Positions 20,103 through 28,893 of a DNA stretch of 64,000 bases are shown here, piece after piece (the first letter of the stretch is position 1; each line of letters opens with the position of its first letter). Source of the stretch: Mesorhizobium loti. Lineage in GTDB: Bacteria; Pseudomonadota; Alphaproteobacteria; Rhizobiales; Rhizobiaceae. Position numbers and translations under genes: made by a program. Location of the stretch: contig NZ_QGGH01000003.1 of assembly GCF_003148495.1 (NCBI RefSeq), positions 434,001 to 498,000 of the forward strand, read 5' to 3'. Under the pieces are notes generated by a model. That model ran no database searches. It was given only the letters and a program-made list of their open reading frames with translations, and was not told the origin of the DNA.

Positions 20103-21293
20103 TCAATGCTTCCTCGAAAGCTGCTTCGTCGCGCTTTCCAGCCCGGCCAAAGTCAGCGGAAACATGCGGCCGCCGAAGATGTCGCGGATCATCGCGATCG
20201 AGTGGGTAAAGCCCCAATTCCCGGGGTTTTCGGGGTTGAGCCATACCGCGTTCGGCCATTGCTGCAGCAGGCGGCCGAGCCAGACGCTGCCTGCCTCCGG
20301 ATTCCAGTGTTCGACCGAGCCGCCGGGGTGCGCGATCTCGTAAGGGCTCATCGAGGCGTCGCCGACGACGATCACCTTGTAGTCCGGCCCATATTTGTGG
20401 AGCAGGTCGAAGGTGGGGATTGTCGCGGCATGGCGGCGGCGATTGTCCTTCCACACGCCCTCATAGAGGCAGTTGTGGAAATAGAAATATTCAAGCTGGC
20501 GGAATTCGGCTCGCGCAGCCGAAAATAGCTCCTCGACACTCTTGATATGGTCGTCCATCGAGCCGCCGACATCGAAGAACATCAGAAGCTTCACCGCATT
20601 GCGCCGTTCGGGCCGCGTCTGCACGTCGAGATAGCCATGTTCGGCCGTGGCGTGGATGGTGCCGGGCAAGTCGAACTCCTCCTCGGCGCCCTCGCGCACC
20701 CAGCGACGCAGACGCTTCAGCGCGATCTTGATGTTACGCGTGCCGAGCTCGACCGCATCGTCGAAATTCCTGAACTCGCGCTTGTCCCACACTTTTACCG
20801 CGCGGCGGTTGCGGCTTTCATGCTGGCCGATGCGCACCCCTTCGGGATTGTAGCCATAGGCGCCGAAGGGCGAGGTGCCGCCGGTGCCGATCCATTTCGA
20901 GCCGCCCTGGTGACGGCCCTTCTGCTCCTCCAGCCGCTGCTTCAAGGTCTCCATCAGTTTTTCGAAACCACCGAGCGCTTCGACCAGCTTTTTCTCCTCG
21001 TCGGTCAGGTGCTTTTCGGCGAGGCGGCGCAACCATTCCTCGGGGATGTTGGTGACATCGACGGCATCCGGCCCGCCCAGCGCTTCAATGCCCTTGAAGA
21101 CATGCGCAAACACCTGGTCGAAGCGGTCGATATGGCGCTCGTCCTTCACCAGCGCCGCACGGGCGAGGTAGTAAAAACCTTCGACATCATAGTCGACCAG
21201 CCCGGCTTCCAGCCCCTCAAGCAGCGACAGATATTCCCGCAGCGAGACGGGAACACGCGCTGCCTTCAGTTCAAGGAAGAAGGGGATGAACAT
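20103..21293 (-). CDS. VWA domain protein, CoxE-like
   Basis: The 396-residue protein begins FIPFFLELKAARVPVSLREYLSLLEGL, the usual N-terminus of CoxE-like VWA proteins. Its C-terminal half is a von Willebrand A domain with the metal site LMFFDVGGSMDDH (DxGxS in place of DxSxS) and KVIVVGDASMSPYEI. Such proteins partner MoxR-type AAA ATPases in enzyme maturation or metal insertion. A MoxR gene lies at 24432-25271 on the same strand, separated by three other genes. It is immediately followed by the zinc-ribbon hydrolase gene with no gap. Confidence 0.85.
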   Translation of the reverse strand: MFIPFFLELKAARVPVSLREYLSLLEGLEAGLVDYDVEGFYYLARAALVKDERHIDRFDQVFAHVFKGIEALGGPDAVDVTNIPEEWLRRLAEKHLTDEEKKLVEALGGFEKLMETLKQRLEEQKGRHQGGSKWIGTGGTSPFGAYGYNPEGVRIGQHESRNRRAVKVWDKREFRNFDDAVELGTRNIKIALKRLRRWVREGAEEEFDLPGTIHATAEHGYLDVQTRPERRNAVKLLMFFDVGGSMDDHIKSVEELFSAARAEFRQLEYFYFHNCLYEGVWKDNRRRHAATIPTFDLLHKYGPDYKVIVVGDASMSPYEIAHPGGSVEHWNPEAGSVWLGRLLQQWPNAVWLNPENPGNWGFTHSIAMIRDIFGGRMFPLTLAGLESATKQLSRKH

Positions 21294-21299
21294 GGCCAG

Positions 21300-21746
21300 T
21301 TACAGCAGATCATACTCGATGAAGCCGGTCCTGCGCGCCACATGGTCGTAGAGCTTGCGCGCGGTGGTGTTGGTCTCGTGCGTCATCCAGTAGACGTTCT
21401 TGACGCCGATTTTTGCGGCTTCCTCTTTTACAGCCTTGATCAGTGCTGCACCAATGCCCTTGCCGCGCACATCCGGGTCGGCGAACAGGTCCTGAAGATA
21501 GCAGTTGTTGTGCTCCGACCAGCCGGAGCGATGGTAGAGATAGTGGGTGAGGCCGACCGCCTTGCCGTCGAGCGTGGCGATGAAACCCTTGGGCTCGAAC
21601 TCGCCCGCCGTGAACAGCCGCTTCCAGGTGACGGCGTAGACCTCTTCCGGCAGCTTCGTCTCATAGAAGGTGAGATAATCGGTCCACAGCCGCCGCCAGT
21701 CGGCGTGGTCGGACCGCGCGAGCGGGCGGACGGTGATCTCGGTCAT
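21300..21746 (-). CDS. GNAT family N-acetyltransferase
   Basis: The 148-residue protein has the GNAT core: ITVRPLARSDHADWRRLWTDY at the start and motif A LQDLFADPDVRGKGIGAALIKAV, which binds acetyl-CoA pyrophosphate. It ends with MTHETNTTARKLYDHVARRTGFIEYDL. The substrate is unknown. The start ATG 21746 has GGAGGAA 5 bases upstream. It ends 6 bases before the VWA start on the same strand and could be cotranscribed with it. Confidence 0.88.
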   Translation of the reverse strand: MTEITVRPLARSDHADWRRLWTDYLTFYETKLPEEVYAVTWKRLFTAGEFEPKGFIATLDGKAVGLTHYLYHRSGWSEHNNCYLQDLFADPDVRGKGIGAALIKAVKEEAAKIGVKNVYWMTHETNTTARKLYDHVARRTGFIEYDLL

Positions 21747-21803
21747 TTCATTCCTCCGAAGTTTGGAGCCCGATCCGATAGAATCGGATCGGGACACCTG
21801 TGC

Positions 21804-22667
21804 CTATCCTGTCGGCAAATTGGACTCGCGAAAAGCGGTTGCGAGCATCTTCAGCGCCTCTCGTGCCCGTGGCGCCAAAGCGCGCGCATGCAGAACAATC
21901 TCGGAAGGGGGAATTGGTGGCAGGCTGAATTTGCGGCCAACCTCGATCAAACCGGGAGGGGCGACACGGTAAGCGAGGGCGGATAGAGCAAAACCGGCCG
22001 ATACCGCGATGTTGACGGCCGCGCCGCCACCGCCGACGAAAGCCTCATTCCAGGCAATGCCTGCTTTATCAAGCGCCTCGACCGCTCTCACGCGGTCGGG
22101 GCAGTTGCATACGGTGCTTAAAAGCGCCAGGCGCAAGGGCGTCCCGGGTCGCCATTCGAAGGCGGGGGCGGCGAACCAGCCATAATGGGTGCGCGACAAG
22201 GCCTCGCCCCGGCGACCGTCGCTCTCCCGGTGCACAATGACCGCATCGAGTTCGCCGCGATCGAAAGCATCCTCCAGCAAGGAGCTGGTATCGATCCTTA
22301 TGTTGAGCGCGAGCGACGGATCGTGGGCATGAAGCTGGGCTATCAGGATGGAAAGCTCGGGCCCCGCGACATGGTCGACAAAGCCGAGGGCAAGCCGGCA
22401 CGGCGCCTCGGAAAACTCCGTGATGGCGCGTTCGTGGGCGGCAAGGAATTCGCGCGCCGCTGGAAGAAAGATCGCTCCTCTCGCTGACAGGCTCACGCGG
22501 CGCGGGGTTCGTTCGATCAAACGTGCGCCGAGCTTTTCTTCAAGCCGGCGCAGCTTGACGCTGATCGTCGCCTGGGTACTGCCCAGCGCCGCCGCCGCCC
22601 GGGTGAAGCTCTGCAGATCGGCCACCATGACGAAGGTCCGCACGGCGTCGACATCAAGACTGGTCAT
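21804..22667 (-). CDS. LysR family transcriptional regulator
   Basis: The 287-residue protein has the LysR helix-turn-helix (VRTFVMVADLQSFTRAAAALGSTQATISVKLRRLEEKLGARLIERTPRRVSLS) and a periplasmic-binding-like effector domain. It is divergent from an MFS drug-exporter gene with 127 bases between them, the standard arrangement for control of an exporter by LysR. A dyad at 22687-22705 lies in the shared region. Confidence 0.9.
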   Translation of the reverse strand: MTSLDVDAVRTFVMVADLQSFTRAAAALGSTQATISVKLRRLEEKLGARLIERTPRRVSLSARGAIFLPAAREFLAAHERAITEFSEAPCRLALGFVDHVAGPELSILIAQLHAHDPSLALNIRIDTSSLLEDAFDRGELDAVIVHRESDGRRGEALSRTHYGWFAAPAFEWRPGTPLRLALLSTVCNCPDRVRAVEALDKAGIAWNEAFVGGGGAAVNIAVSAGFALSALAYRVAPPGLIEVGRKFSLPPIPPSEIVLHARALAPRAREALKMLATAFRESNLPTG

Positions 22668-22686
22668 CTCGAGTATTCCATTTTGT

Positions 22687-22705
22687 CATCTCTGAAATAG
22701 AGATG
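22687..22705. promoter_or_regulatory. Dyad in the LysR-MFS intergenic region, candidate LysR site
   Basis: CATCTCT (22687-22693) and AGAGATG (22699-22705) are perfect inverted arms around GAAAT. The position is 20 bases upstream of the lysR start. It does not follow the strict T-N11-A form, so the assignment is tentative. Confidence 0.45.
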
Positions 22706-22794
22706 CATAGCCTTTTTTCATGATCAGGGCTGGTCTATCTCATCGACGGCAGTTTGAAAAGCATTGCCTGCAACTCCGATAGAAAGTGATCGAT

Positions 22795-24648
22795 ATGAGG
22801 TTTCAAATTGAGCGAAACACCGTTGCGCTTGTGGGGGCCTGCCTTGCCTCGCTGCTGTTCGGTCTCGAAATCTCCAGCGTACCGGTGATCCTTCCGAAAC
22901 TGGAAAGCGTGCTCGCCGCCGATTTCAAGGATTTGCAGTGGATCATGAATGCCTACACCATTGCCTGCACCACGGTGTTGATGGCGACGGGGACGCTGGC
23001 CGACCGTTTCGGCCGCAAACGGGTTATGGTCATCACCACCATGGCCTTCGGCTTTGCCTCTTTGCTGTGCGGCCTCGCACCGAGCGCTCCAATTCTGATC
23101 ATTGCCCGCTTTTTGCAAGGGCTCGCGGGTGGAGCGATGTTCACCTGCAGCGTGGCCGTGCTGTCCCATCAGTTTCAGGATGGGGGTGAACGCGGCAAGG
23201 CTTTCGTTGCCTGGAGCGTCGTCTCGGGCATCGGGCTTGGTTTCGGGCCCGCTATTGGCGGATTGATCGTGGCGTTCTCCAGTTGGCAATGGGTGTTCCT
23301 CATCCATGTGCCGCTGGCGATCCTTGCTCTGGTCTTCATCGGCAGAGGTGTCACTGAATCACGCGATCACAACGCCCAGAGGCTTGATCGGGCCGGCATC
23401 CTGACGCTCTCGTTCGCGGTGTTCGGCTTCTCTTATCTGATCACGCAAGGCGCCGATCTCGAGTCCGGCGCCCGCATCGGCGTGACTGTCGCGGCCGTCC
23501 TGTCCTTCATCGCGTTCCTTTTTGCCGAGAAGATCAGTCCCTATCCGATGTTCGATTTCTCCGTCTTCCGCATCCGCCAGTTTTCGGGAGCGATCATGGG
23601 CGGCATTGGCATGAATTTCAGCTACTGGCCGTTCATCATCTATCTGCCGATCTATTTTTCGGGTGTTCTGGGCTATGACAGCACAACGACCGGGCTGTTG
23701 CTGCTGGTCTACACGCTTCCTTTGATGCTGATGTCCTCGACCGCCGAGCGCCTGCGCGCGCGCTATCAGGCGCGGGTTGCGATCCCGCTCGGTCTGCTGA
23801 CATTAGGGATCGGCTTTATCGCCATGCGGATAGGGTCCGGGCTCGAGGGCGCCAATTGGGTGACCATGCTGCCCGGCACGCTGATCGCCGGCATCGGCAT
23901 CGGCCTGACCAATTCACCGACCACCAACACCACGACCGGCTCGGTGTCGCCGGATCGCGCCGGCATGGCTTCGGGCATCGATATCAGTGCGCGCTTGATC
24001 ACGCTCGCCATCAACATCGCGGTGCTGGGCCTGCTGCTGACGCAGGGGATAGTCTCTTATCTGCGGAACGCGTTTGACGGGGCCTTCGACCCGAATGAAC
24101 TGGGTGCACTAGCGGAAAAGATCGCCACCGGAAATCTCGATGGCTTGACGCAATATTCGCCCAGGCTCGCGACCCTCGACCCATCCGGCGCCATCGCGCA
24201 TGCCGCCCTGGTCAACGGTTTTGGCTGGGTCATGCTCTATTGCGGGATCGGCGTTCTCGCTCTTGCCGTCATCAGCTTCATCATCTTCGCGCCAAGACCG
24301 ACGCGCCGCAAGAGCAGAGCGGGCATGGTTCCGCTCAGACTGCGGGCGAGGCCCGCTCGTAGCAACCGGCCTTCCAGCTCGGCGTCAGAGGCCGTGTTGT
24401 TGCGGTCCAGAGATCATGCGCGAACCGCTCTTCATCCCTGCCTTCTGGCCATGAAGGCCAGCCGCTCGAACAGGTGCACGTCCTGCTCGTTCTTCAGGAG
24501 AGCGCCATGCAGCTTGGGCAGGGCGTTCTTCGGATCGGCGCGCAAATCCTCGGGCGCGATGTCGTCGGCGACCAGCAGCCTTATCCAGTCGAGCGCCTCG
24601 GAGGTCGACGGCTTCTTCTTCAGCCCCGGCACATCGCGGATCTCGTAG
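22795..24648 (+). CDS. MFS transporter (DHA2-type drug exporter) with an anomalous C-terminal tail
   Basis: Residues 1 to about 508 form a complete 14-helix DHA2-type transporter. Helix 1 starts VALVGACLASLLFGLEIS, motif A is GTLADRFGRKRVMV and motif C is AWSVVSGIGLGFGPAIGG. The family-like part ends near FIIFAPRPTRRKSRAG (about 24320). The remaining 110 residues are Arg/Ser-rich. From 24432 they are simply the antisense of the convergent moxR gene. The gene has probably lost its own stop. ATG 22795 is preferred over GTG 22786. The divergent LysR gene probably controls it. Confidence 0.82.
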   Translation: MRFQIERNTVALVGACLASLLFGLEISSVPVILPKLESVLAADFKDLQWIMNAYTIACTTVLMATGTLADRFGRKRVMVITTMAFGFASLLCGLAPSAPILIIARFLQGLAGGAMFTCSVAVLSHQFQDGGERGKAFVAWSVVSGIGLGFGPAIGGLIVAFSSWQWVFLIHVPLAILALVFIGRGVTESRDHNAQRLDRAGILTLSFAVFGFSYLITQGADLESGARIGVTVAAVLSFIAFLFAEKISPYPMFDFSVFRIRQFSGAIMGGIGMNFSYWPFIIYLPIYFSGVLGYDSTTTGLLLLVYTLPLMLMSSTAERLRARYQARVAIPLGLLTLGIGFIAMRIGSGLEGANWVTMLPGTLIAGIGIGLTNSPTTNTTTGSVSPDRAGMASGIDISARLITLAINIAVLGLLLTQGIVSYLRNAFDGAFDPNELGALAEKIATGNLDGLTQYSPRLATLDPSGAIAHAALVNGFGWVMLYCGIGVLALAVISFIIFAPRPTRRKSRAGMVPLRLRARPARSNRPSSSASEAVLLRSRDHARTALHPCLLAMKASRSNRCTSCSFFRRAPCSLGRAFFGSARKSSGAMSSATSSLIQSSASEVDGFFFSPGTSRIS

Positions 24649-25271
24649 AATTGGGTGAGCGCTGCCCGAACCAGGTTCTGCTTGATGCCGGGATAGTGGA
24701 CGTCGACGATTTTATGCAGCGTGTCGACGTCGGGAAAGCGGATGTAGTGGAAGAAGCAGCGGCGCAGGAAGGCGTCCGGAAGCTCCTTCTCGTTGTTGGA
24801 GGTGATGATGACGATCGGCCTGACGGCGGCGCGGATCGTCTCGCCGGTCTCGTAGACGAAGAACTCCATGCGATCGAGTTCCTGCAGGAGATCGTTGGGG
24901 AATTCGATATCGGCCTTGTCGATCTCGTCGATCAGAAGCACGACCTTCCTACCGGCCGCGAACGCCTCCCACAATTTGCCGCGCTTGATGTAGTTCCTGA
25001 TGTCGTTGAACCTGATATCACCAAGCTGGCTGTCGCGCAGGCGCGAGACGGCGTCATATTCGTAAAGGCCCTGCTGCGCCCTGGTGGTCGACTTGACGTG
25101 CCATTCGATGAGGTCGAGGCCAAGTGCTGACGCCACCTGGCGGGCGAGTTCCGTCTTGCCGGTGCCGGGCTCACCCTTGACCAGCAAGGGCCGTTCCAGT
25201 GCGATCGCCGCGTTGACGGCCACCATCAGATCCTTGTCGGCGACATAGGCCGCCGTGCCTTCGAAACGCAT
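24432..25271 (-). CDS. MoxR family AAA ATPase
   Basis: The 279-residue protein has Walker A GEPGTGKT (33-40), Walker B LLIDEID (112-118), sensor 1 IVIITSNNEKELPDAFLRRC and the MoxR-type DLIEWHVKSTTRAQQGLYEYD insertion. It acts as a chaperone-like ATPase with a VWA partner, most likely the CoxE-like protein at 20103-21293. ATG 25271 is chosen because GGAG lies 7 bases upstream; the extension to 25385 is not family-like. Its last 217 bases overlap the 3' end of the convergent MFS frame. Confidence 0.9.
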   Translation of the reverse strand: MRFEGTAAYVADKDLMVAVNAAIALERPLLVKGEPGTGKTELARQVASALGLDLIEWHVKSTTRAQQGLYEYDAVSRLRDSQLGDIRFNDIRNYIKRGKLWEAFAAGRKVVLLIDEIDKADIEFPNDLLQELDRMEFFVYETGETIRAAVRPIVIITSNNEKELPDAFLRRCFFHYIRFPDVDTLHKIVDVHYPGIKQNLVRAALTQFYEIRDVPGLKKKPSTSEALDWIRLLVADDIAPEDLRADPKNALPKLHGALLKNEQDVHLFERLAFMARRQG

Positions 25272-25417
25272 TCTTGCTCCTCGGTTGGTCATCGCGACCG
25301 TAAGGACGCGGCTCAGCCTGTGCAAGGGCGCACCCACCGCCACGAAAGACTTGAAACCCGCGATGGAAACATCTGCCAGTCTCACTGGCGCTTAGTCGAC
25401 CGGCAGCCTATATTGGC

Positions 25418-25560
25418 TGGGACGGTCTGTGCTTCCCGGCAGGAGAACATTTTCCCCGGGGCCTTAACGATCCTTAGGGAGCTGTCCCTGGGAAGACCCG
25501 TGGGTTTTCTCACACGGCGCCCACCTACTTTGTAGGTTCCCGGGATCGCTCTCTCCACCG
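25418..25560 (+). ncRNA. ssrS: 6S RNA (SsrS), approximate ends
   Basis: The 400-bp gap before the 5-FCL gene carries a structured stretch. An end stem is CTTCCCGG (25433-25440) with a CCGGGA near 25543-25548. Inner hairpins are AGGGA-GCTG-TCCCT and CCTAC-TTT-GTAGG. Unpaired, purine-rich bulge sequence lies between the arms. 6S RNA in alphaproteobacteria sits directly upstream of the 5-formyltetrahydrofolate cyclo-ligase gene, as here. It binds sigma-70 RNA polymerase in stationary phase. A TATATT at 25409-25414 is a possible -10. Ends are estimates. Confidence 0.7.
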
Positions 25561-25672
25561 GTTGTGTGGATCGTCACTTATTGCCACGCGTCCACGCATT
25601 TCGGTGGACGATGCGGTGGAAAACGTCGCTCCCAACGCTTCATCCCGCTCTGACCTTTTCTACCCTGGCCGC

Positions 25673-26260
25673 ATGACCTCTCCCAAAGACCTGAAAAAGC
25701 AGCTTCGCCGCGAGGCACTCGGGCGCCGCGACGCACTCGATGAATTCTGGCGGGTGGAGGTCGCGCTTGAAATGGCCGAGACCGCACGCGATCACCTCCA
25801 CATCGAGCCGGGCCAGATCGTCTCCGGTTTCTGGCCGATGCGCTCGGAAGTCGACGTCAGGCCGCTGATGTTTGCCTTGCGCGAAAAGGGCGCACGGCTT
25901 TGCCTGCCGGCCATTCTCGACAAGACCACCATCGTTTTTCGCGAACTGGTGCGTGGCGCGCCGATGGTCGAAATGGGCTTCGGCACCGTCGGCCCGCATG
26001 AAGAGGCCGAGGTGCTCGACCCCGCGGTGATGCTGGTGCCGCTTGCCGCTTTCGATGCGCGCGGCCATCGCATCGGCTACGGCGCCGGCTATTATGACCG
26101 CGCCATCGGCAGGCTGGTCGACAAGGGCCAGCCGCCGCGGCTGGTCGGCATCGCCTTCGATTGCCAGGAGGTGGCAATGGTGCCGGATGAGAACCACGAC
26201 GTCATCATTCCGGAAATACTCACCGAGAGCGGGTTGCGCCGCTTCGCGCCAAAATTGTAG
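25673..26260 (+). CDS. 5-formyltetrahydrofolate cyclo-ligase
   Basis: The 195-residue protein has the family motifs: LKKQLRREALGRRDAL, then GFWPMRSEVDVRPLM, and the ATP/folate loop DARGHRIGYGAGYYDRAIGRL. It converts 5-formyl-THF to 5,10-methenyl-THF with ATP. ATG 25673 is used since the upstream open frame overlaps the predicted 6S RNA and is not family-like. The ssrS / cyclo-ligase / YmdB order is conserved in rhizobia. Confidence 0.92.
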   Translation: MTSPKDLKKQLRREALGRRDALDEFWRVEVALEMAETARDHLHIEPGQIVSGFWPMRSEVDVRPLMFALREKGARLCLPAILDKTTIVFRELVRGAPMVEMGFGTVGPHEEAEVLDPAVMLVPLAAFDARGHRIGYGAGYYDRAIGRLVDKGQPPRLVGIAFDCQEVAMVPDENHDVIIPEILTESGLRRFAPKL

Positions 26261-26330
26261 ATAAGTACAAGGGACGCATGATCTTTCACTGGCGTCATGC
26301 AGCTTTCGCTGACCTTCGGTGCGAGATCAT

Positions 26331-27155
26331 ATGAGACTTCTCTTCCTCGGTGACATGGTGGGCAAGACGGGACGGACGGCGGTGTGGGAACAGCTGCCCG
26401 GCCTGATCTCCGACTTCAAACTCGATTTCGTCATCGTCAATGGCGAGAACGCCGCCGGCGGTTTCGGCATCACCGAAGATATCTTTCGCGAGACCATCGC
26501 GGCCGGTGCGGATGTCGTTACCACCGGAAACCATGTCTGGGACCAGCGCGATGCGTTGGCCTTCGCGCCGCGCGAAGAGCGTTTTTTGCGCCCCTCCAAT
26601 TTTCCCAAGGGCACACCCGGGCGCGGCTCCGGCGTCTACATTGCCAGGAGCGGCGCGCGCGTGCTGGTCGCCAACATCATGGGCCGGGTGTTCATGCATC
26701 CCGAGCTCGACGATCCGTTCCAGGCCGGCGAACGCGAGCTTGCCGCCTGTCCGCTTGGCGAGCAGGCGGATGCCGTGGTCATCGACTTCCACGCCGAGGC
26801 GACCTCGGAAAAGATGTGCTTCGCGCATTTCGTCGATGGCCGCGCCAGCCTCGTCGTCGGCACTCACACGCACCAGCCGACCGCCGACCACCAGATCCTG
26901 AATGGCGGCACCGGCTATCTGTCCGATGCCGGCATGTGCGGCGACTACGATTCCTCGCTCGGCATGGACAAGGAGGAGCCACTCAACCGCTTCCTGTCGA
27001 AAGTGCCGAAAGGGCGTTTCGAGGCAGCCACCGGACCGGCGACATTGTGCGGCGTCGGCGTCGATATTTCCGACCGCACGGGGCTCACCGAGCGGATCGC
27101 GCCGTTTCGTCGCGGCCCGCGGCTGGAGGAAACCGCGCCATCCTTCTGGTCGTGA
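26331..27155 (+). CDS. YmdB-type metallophosphoesterase (TIGR00282 family)
   Basis: The 274-residue protein begins MRLLFLGDMVGKTGRT and contains the calcineurin-like metal ligands in IVNGENAAGGFGIT, VVTTGNHVWDQRDAL, DFHAEATSEK, VVGTHTHQPTADHQIL and YLSDAGMCGDYDSSLGM. Members such as Bacillus YmdB hydrolyse cyclic nucleotides. ATG 26331 fits the family start better than GTG 26319. It follows the cyclo-ligase gene by 70 bases. Confidence 0.9.
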   Translation: MRLLFLGDMVGKTGRTAVWEQLPGLISDFKLDFVIVNGENAAGGFGITEDIFRETIAAGADVVTTGNHVWDQRDALAFAPREERFLRPSNFPKGTPGRGSGVYIARSGARVLVANIMGRVFMHPELDDPFQAGERELAACPLGEQADAVVIDFHAEATSEKMCFAHFVDGRASLVVGTHTHQPTADHQILNGGTGYLSDAGMCGDYDSSLGMDKEEPLNRFLSKVPKGRFEAATGPATLCGVGVDISDRTGLTERIAPFRRGPRLEETAPSFWS

Positions 27156-27223
27156 CATTGATATAGGCGCGCGCAGTACCTAACTGCCGGCGACACTGCT
27201 CTAGATCGTAGGGGACGACCTCC

Positions 27224-27991
27224 ATGCAGCTCATCGAATTTCTGGCGCCGCATTTTCAATTCGTGTCCGACCCAACGGCATGGGTCGCGTTGCTGACGCT
27301 GGTGGTGCTGGAGATCGTGCTCGGCATCGACAACCTGATCTTCATCTCGATCCTGACCAACAAGCTGCCGGAAGCGCAAAGGGCCCGCGCCCGCCGCCTC
27401 GGCATCTCGGCGGCGCTGATCATGCGGCTGGTGCTGCTGGCCACCATTTCGATCATCGTCCAGTTGACGGCGCCGGTGTTCACGGCCTTCGGCCATGGCT
27501 TTTCCTGGCGCGACCTGATCCTCATCGCCGGCGGCCTGTTCCTGGTCTGGAAGGCGACCAAGGAGATCCATCACATGGTGGACCCCGACGACCACCAGGA
27601 CTCGATGCTGGGTGAGACGCTGCAGATCAGCCTTGCCGGCGCGATCTTCCAGATCCTGCTGCTCGACCTGGTCTTCTCGATCGATTCGATCATCACCGCT
27701 GTCGGCATGACCGACGAGATCGCCATCATGTACATCGCCGTGATCGTCGCGGTGAGCGTGATGATGCTGGCGGCCGGGCCGCTGGCCAATTTCATCGCCA
27801 AGAACCCGAGCATCGTCATGCTGGCGTTGGGCTTCCTGCTGATGATCGGCATGACGCTGATCGCCGACGGCATGGGCTACCATGTGCCCAAGGGCTACAT
27901 CTACGCCGCCATGGGTTTTTCGGCACTGGTCGAGGGACTCAACATGCTGGCGCGGCGGCGCAAGAAGGCGAAATCGGGCGGCGGGCACTGA
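27224..27991 (+). CDS. TerC family integral membrane protein
   Basis: The 255-residue protein has seven predicted helices and the TerC signatures [21 protein letters not shown] and [18 protein letters not shown], each with a conserved acidic residue in the membrane. It also has the [19 protein letters not shown]-terminus. TerC proteins are linked to metal efflux during protein secretion and to tellurite resistance. No other ter gene is near, so a manganese/metal homeostasis role is more likely. Confidence 0.9.
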   Translation: MQLIEFLAPHFQFVSDPTAWVALLTLVVLEIVLGIDNLIFISILTNKLPEAQRARARRLGISAALIMRLVLLATISIIVQLTAPVFTAFGHGFSWRDLILIAGGLFLVWKATKEIHHMVDPDDHQDSMLGETLQISLAGAIFQILLLDLVFSIDSIITAVGMTDEIAIMYIAVIVAVSVMMLAAGPLANFIAKNPSIVMLALGFLLMIGMTLIADGMGYHVPKGYIYAAMGFSALVEGLNMLARRRKKAKSGGGH

Positions 27992-28011
27992 GGCTGGTCT
28001 GTCGGGCTAGC

Positions 28012-28461
28012 CTAATGCTGACGGTCGCCGATCAGGCCAAGCGTCAGGCCCTGTTCCAGCCAGGCCTTGGCGCCGGCCAGCACGAGCGTGAAGCCGCCGG
28101 TTGAGCCGATGGCCTCTTTCACCTGCTCGTCGCCATTGCCTGCGAAGTCGAAGTTGCGAACTTCGAGAAAAGTCGTCTGATCCGGCATTTCGGTGAAGGT
28201 CCAGACCACGGTGGTCGGAGGATCGCTCCACCGCATGACGATCTTTTCGTTCGCGACGATCTCGCTGACATCGACCGTCGTCGAGACCCCGTACATGCGC
28301 CACTCCCATCGCACCTCCTTGCCGCTGTCCAGGCGCCCGCTGGCGTGGGTGAACCAGAATTTCGTGGTGATGGCCGGATCGACGATGGCCTCGAACACTT
28401 CAGGGACAGGTCGCCGGATCAGCATGCCGGCTTCGGCGGTTGGTGTTTCGCGGATCTCCAT
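28012..28461 (-). CDS. SRPBCC (AHSA1-type) domain protein
   Basis: The 149-residue protein shows the AHSA1 pattern LIRRPVPEVFEAIVDPAITTKFWFTHASGRLDSGKEVRWEW, ending in a long helix (FTLVLAGAKAWLEQGL). The fold binds hydrophobic ligands. ATG 28461 has AAGGA 9 bases upstream. It is the last gene of a four-gene minus-strand operon (SRPBCC, VOC, VOC, SRPBCC) under a divergent ArsR-type regulator. Confidence 0.85.
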   Translation of the reverse strand: MEIRETPTAEAGMLIRRPVPEVFEAIVDPAITTKFWFTHASGRLDSGKEVRWEWRMYGVSTTVDVSEIVANEKIVMRWSDPPTTVVWTFTEMPDQTTFLEVRNFDFAGNGDEQVKEAIGSTGGFTLVLAGAKAWLEQGLTLGLIGDRQH

Positions 28462-28487
28462 CGGATTGTCCTTTCGGGGCTTGGCGC

Positions 28488-28850
28488 TCACCAGGCGTCC
28501 GGTTCGCGCAGCATGTGAACGATGTTGGCTGGGTTGGTGATCCAGCCGCCACGGAAGCCCTCGCCCAGGGGCTCGATGGCGTCGCAACGCACGACGCCCG
28601 CCTTGGCGAGACGATCCGCGGCCATGGGGAAATCATCGGTGAAGAGTTCCAGCCACACCTCGGCCTGGCTCATCATCGGCGCCTCATCGATCCACAGGCG
28701 GTTGGGGCCAAGCTCGAAGCCGATTGCCGGCGCCTTGTCTGTGAATGGCTTCAGGCCGACGACGTCGCGGTAGAAGGCGATCGTCGCCTCATACTGGTGT
28801 GGCGGCACCTTCATGGCGATGTTGATGCCGCCGGTGATTTTCGTGGTCAT
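28488..28850 (-). CDS. VOC superfamily (glyoxalase/bleomycin-resistance-like) protein
   Basis: The 120-residue protein has paired beta-alpha-beta-beta-beta units: YEATIAFYRDVVGLKPF, then AEVWLELFTDDFPMAADRLAKAGV and GGWITNPANIVHML. Its metal ligands are not clearly conserved. The substrate is unknown. It lies 26 bases upstream of the last SRPBCC gene in the ArsR-linked operon. Confidence 0.8.
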   Translation of the reverse strand: MTTKITGGINIAMKVPPHQYEATIAFYRDVVGLKPFTDKAPAIGFELGPNRLWIDEAPMMSQAEVWLELFTDDFPMAADRLAKAGVVRCDAIEPLGEGFRGGWITNPANIVHMLREPDAW

Positions 28851-28893
28851 AGCTGGCTCCGTTTCAGCTGTTGGTCGGCTTTGCCCGGGCTGG

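Noticed and set aside
26945..27988. 347-codon minus-strand frame opposite terC
   Set aside because: His/Asp/Arg-rich shadow frame; terC on the plus strand has clear membrane helices and family motifs.
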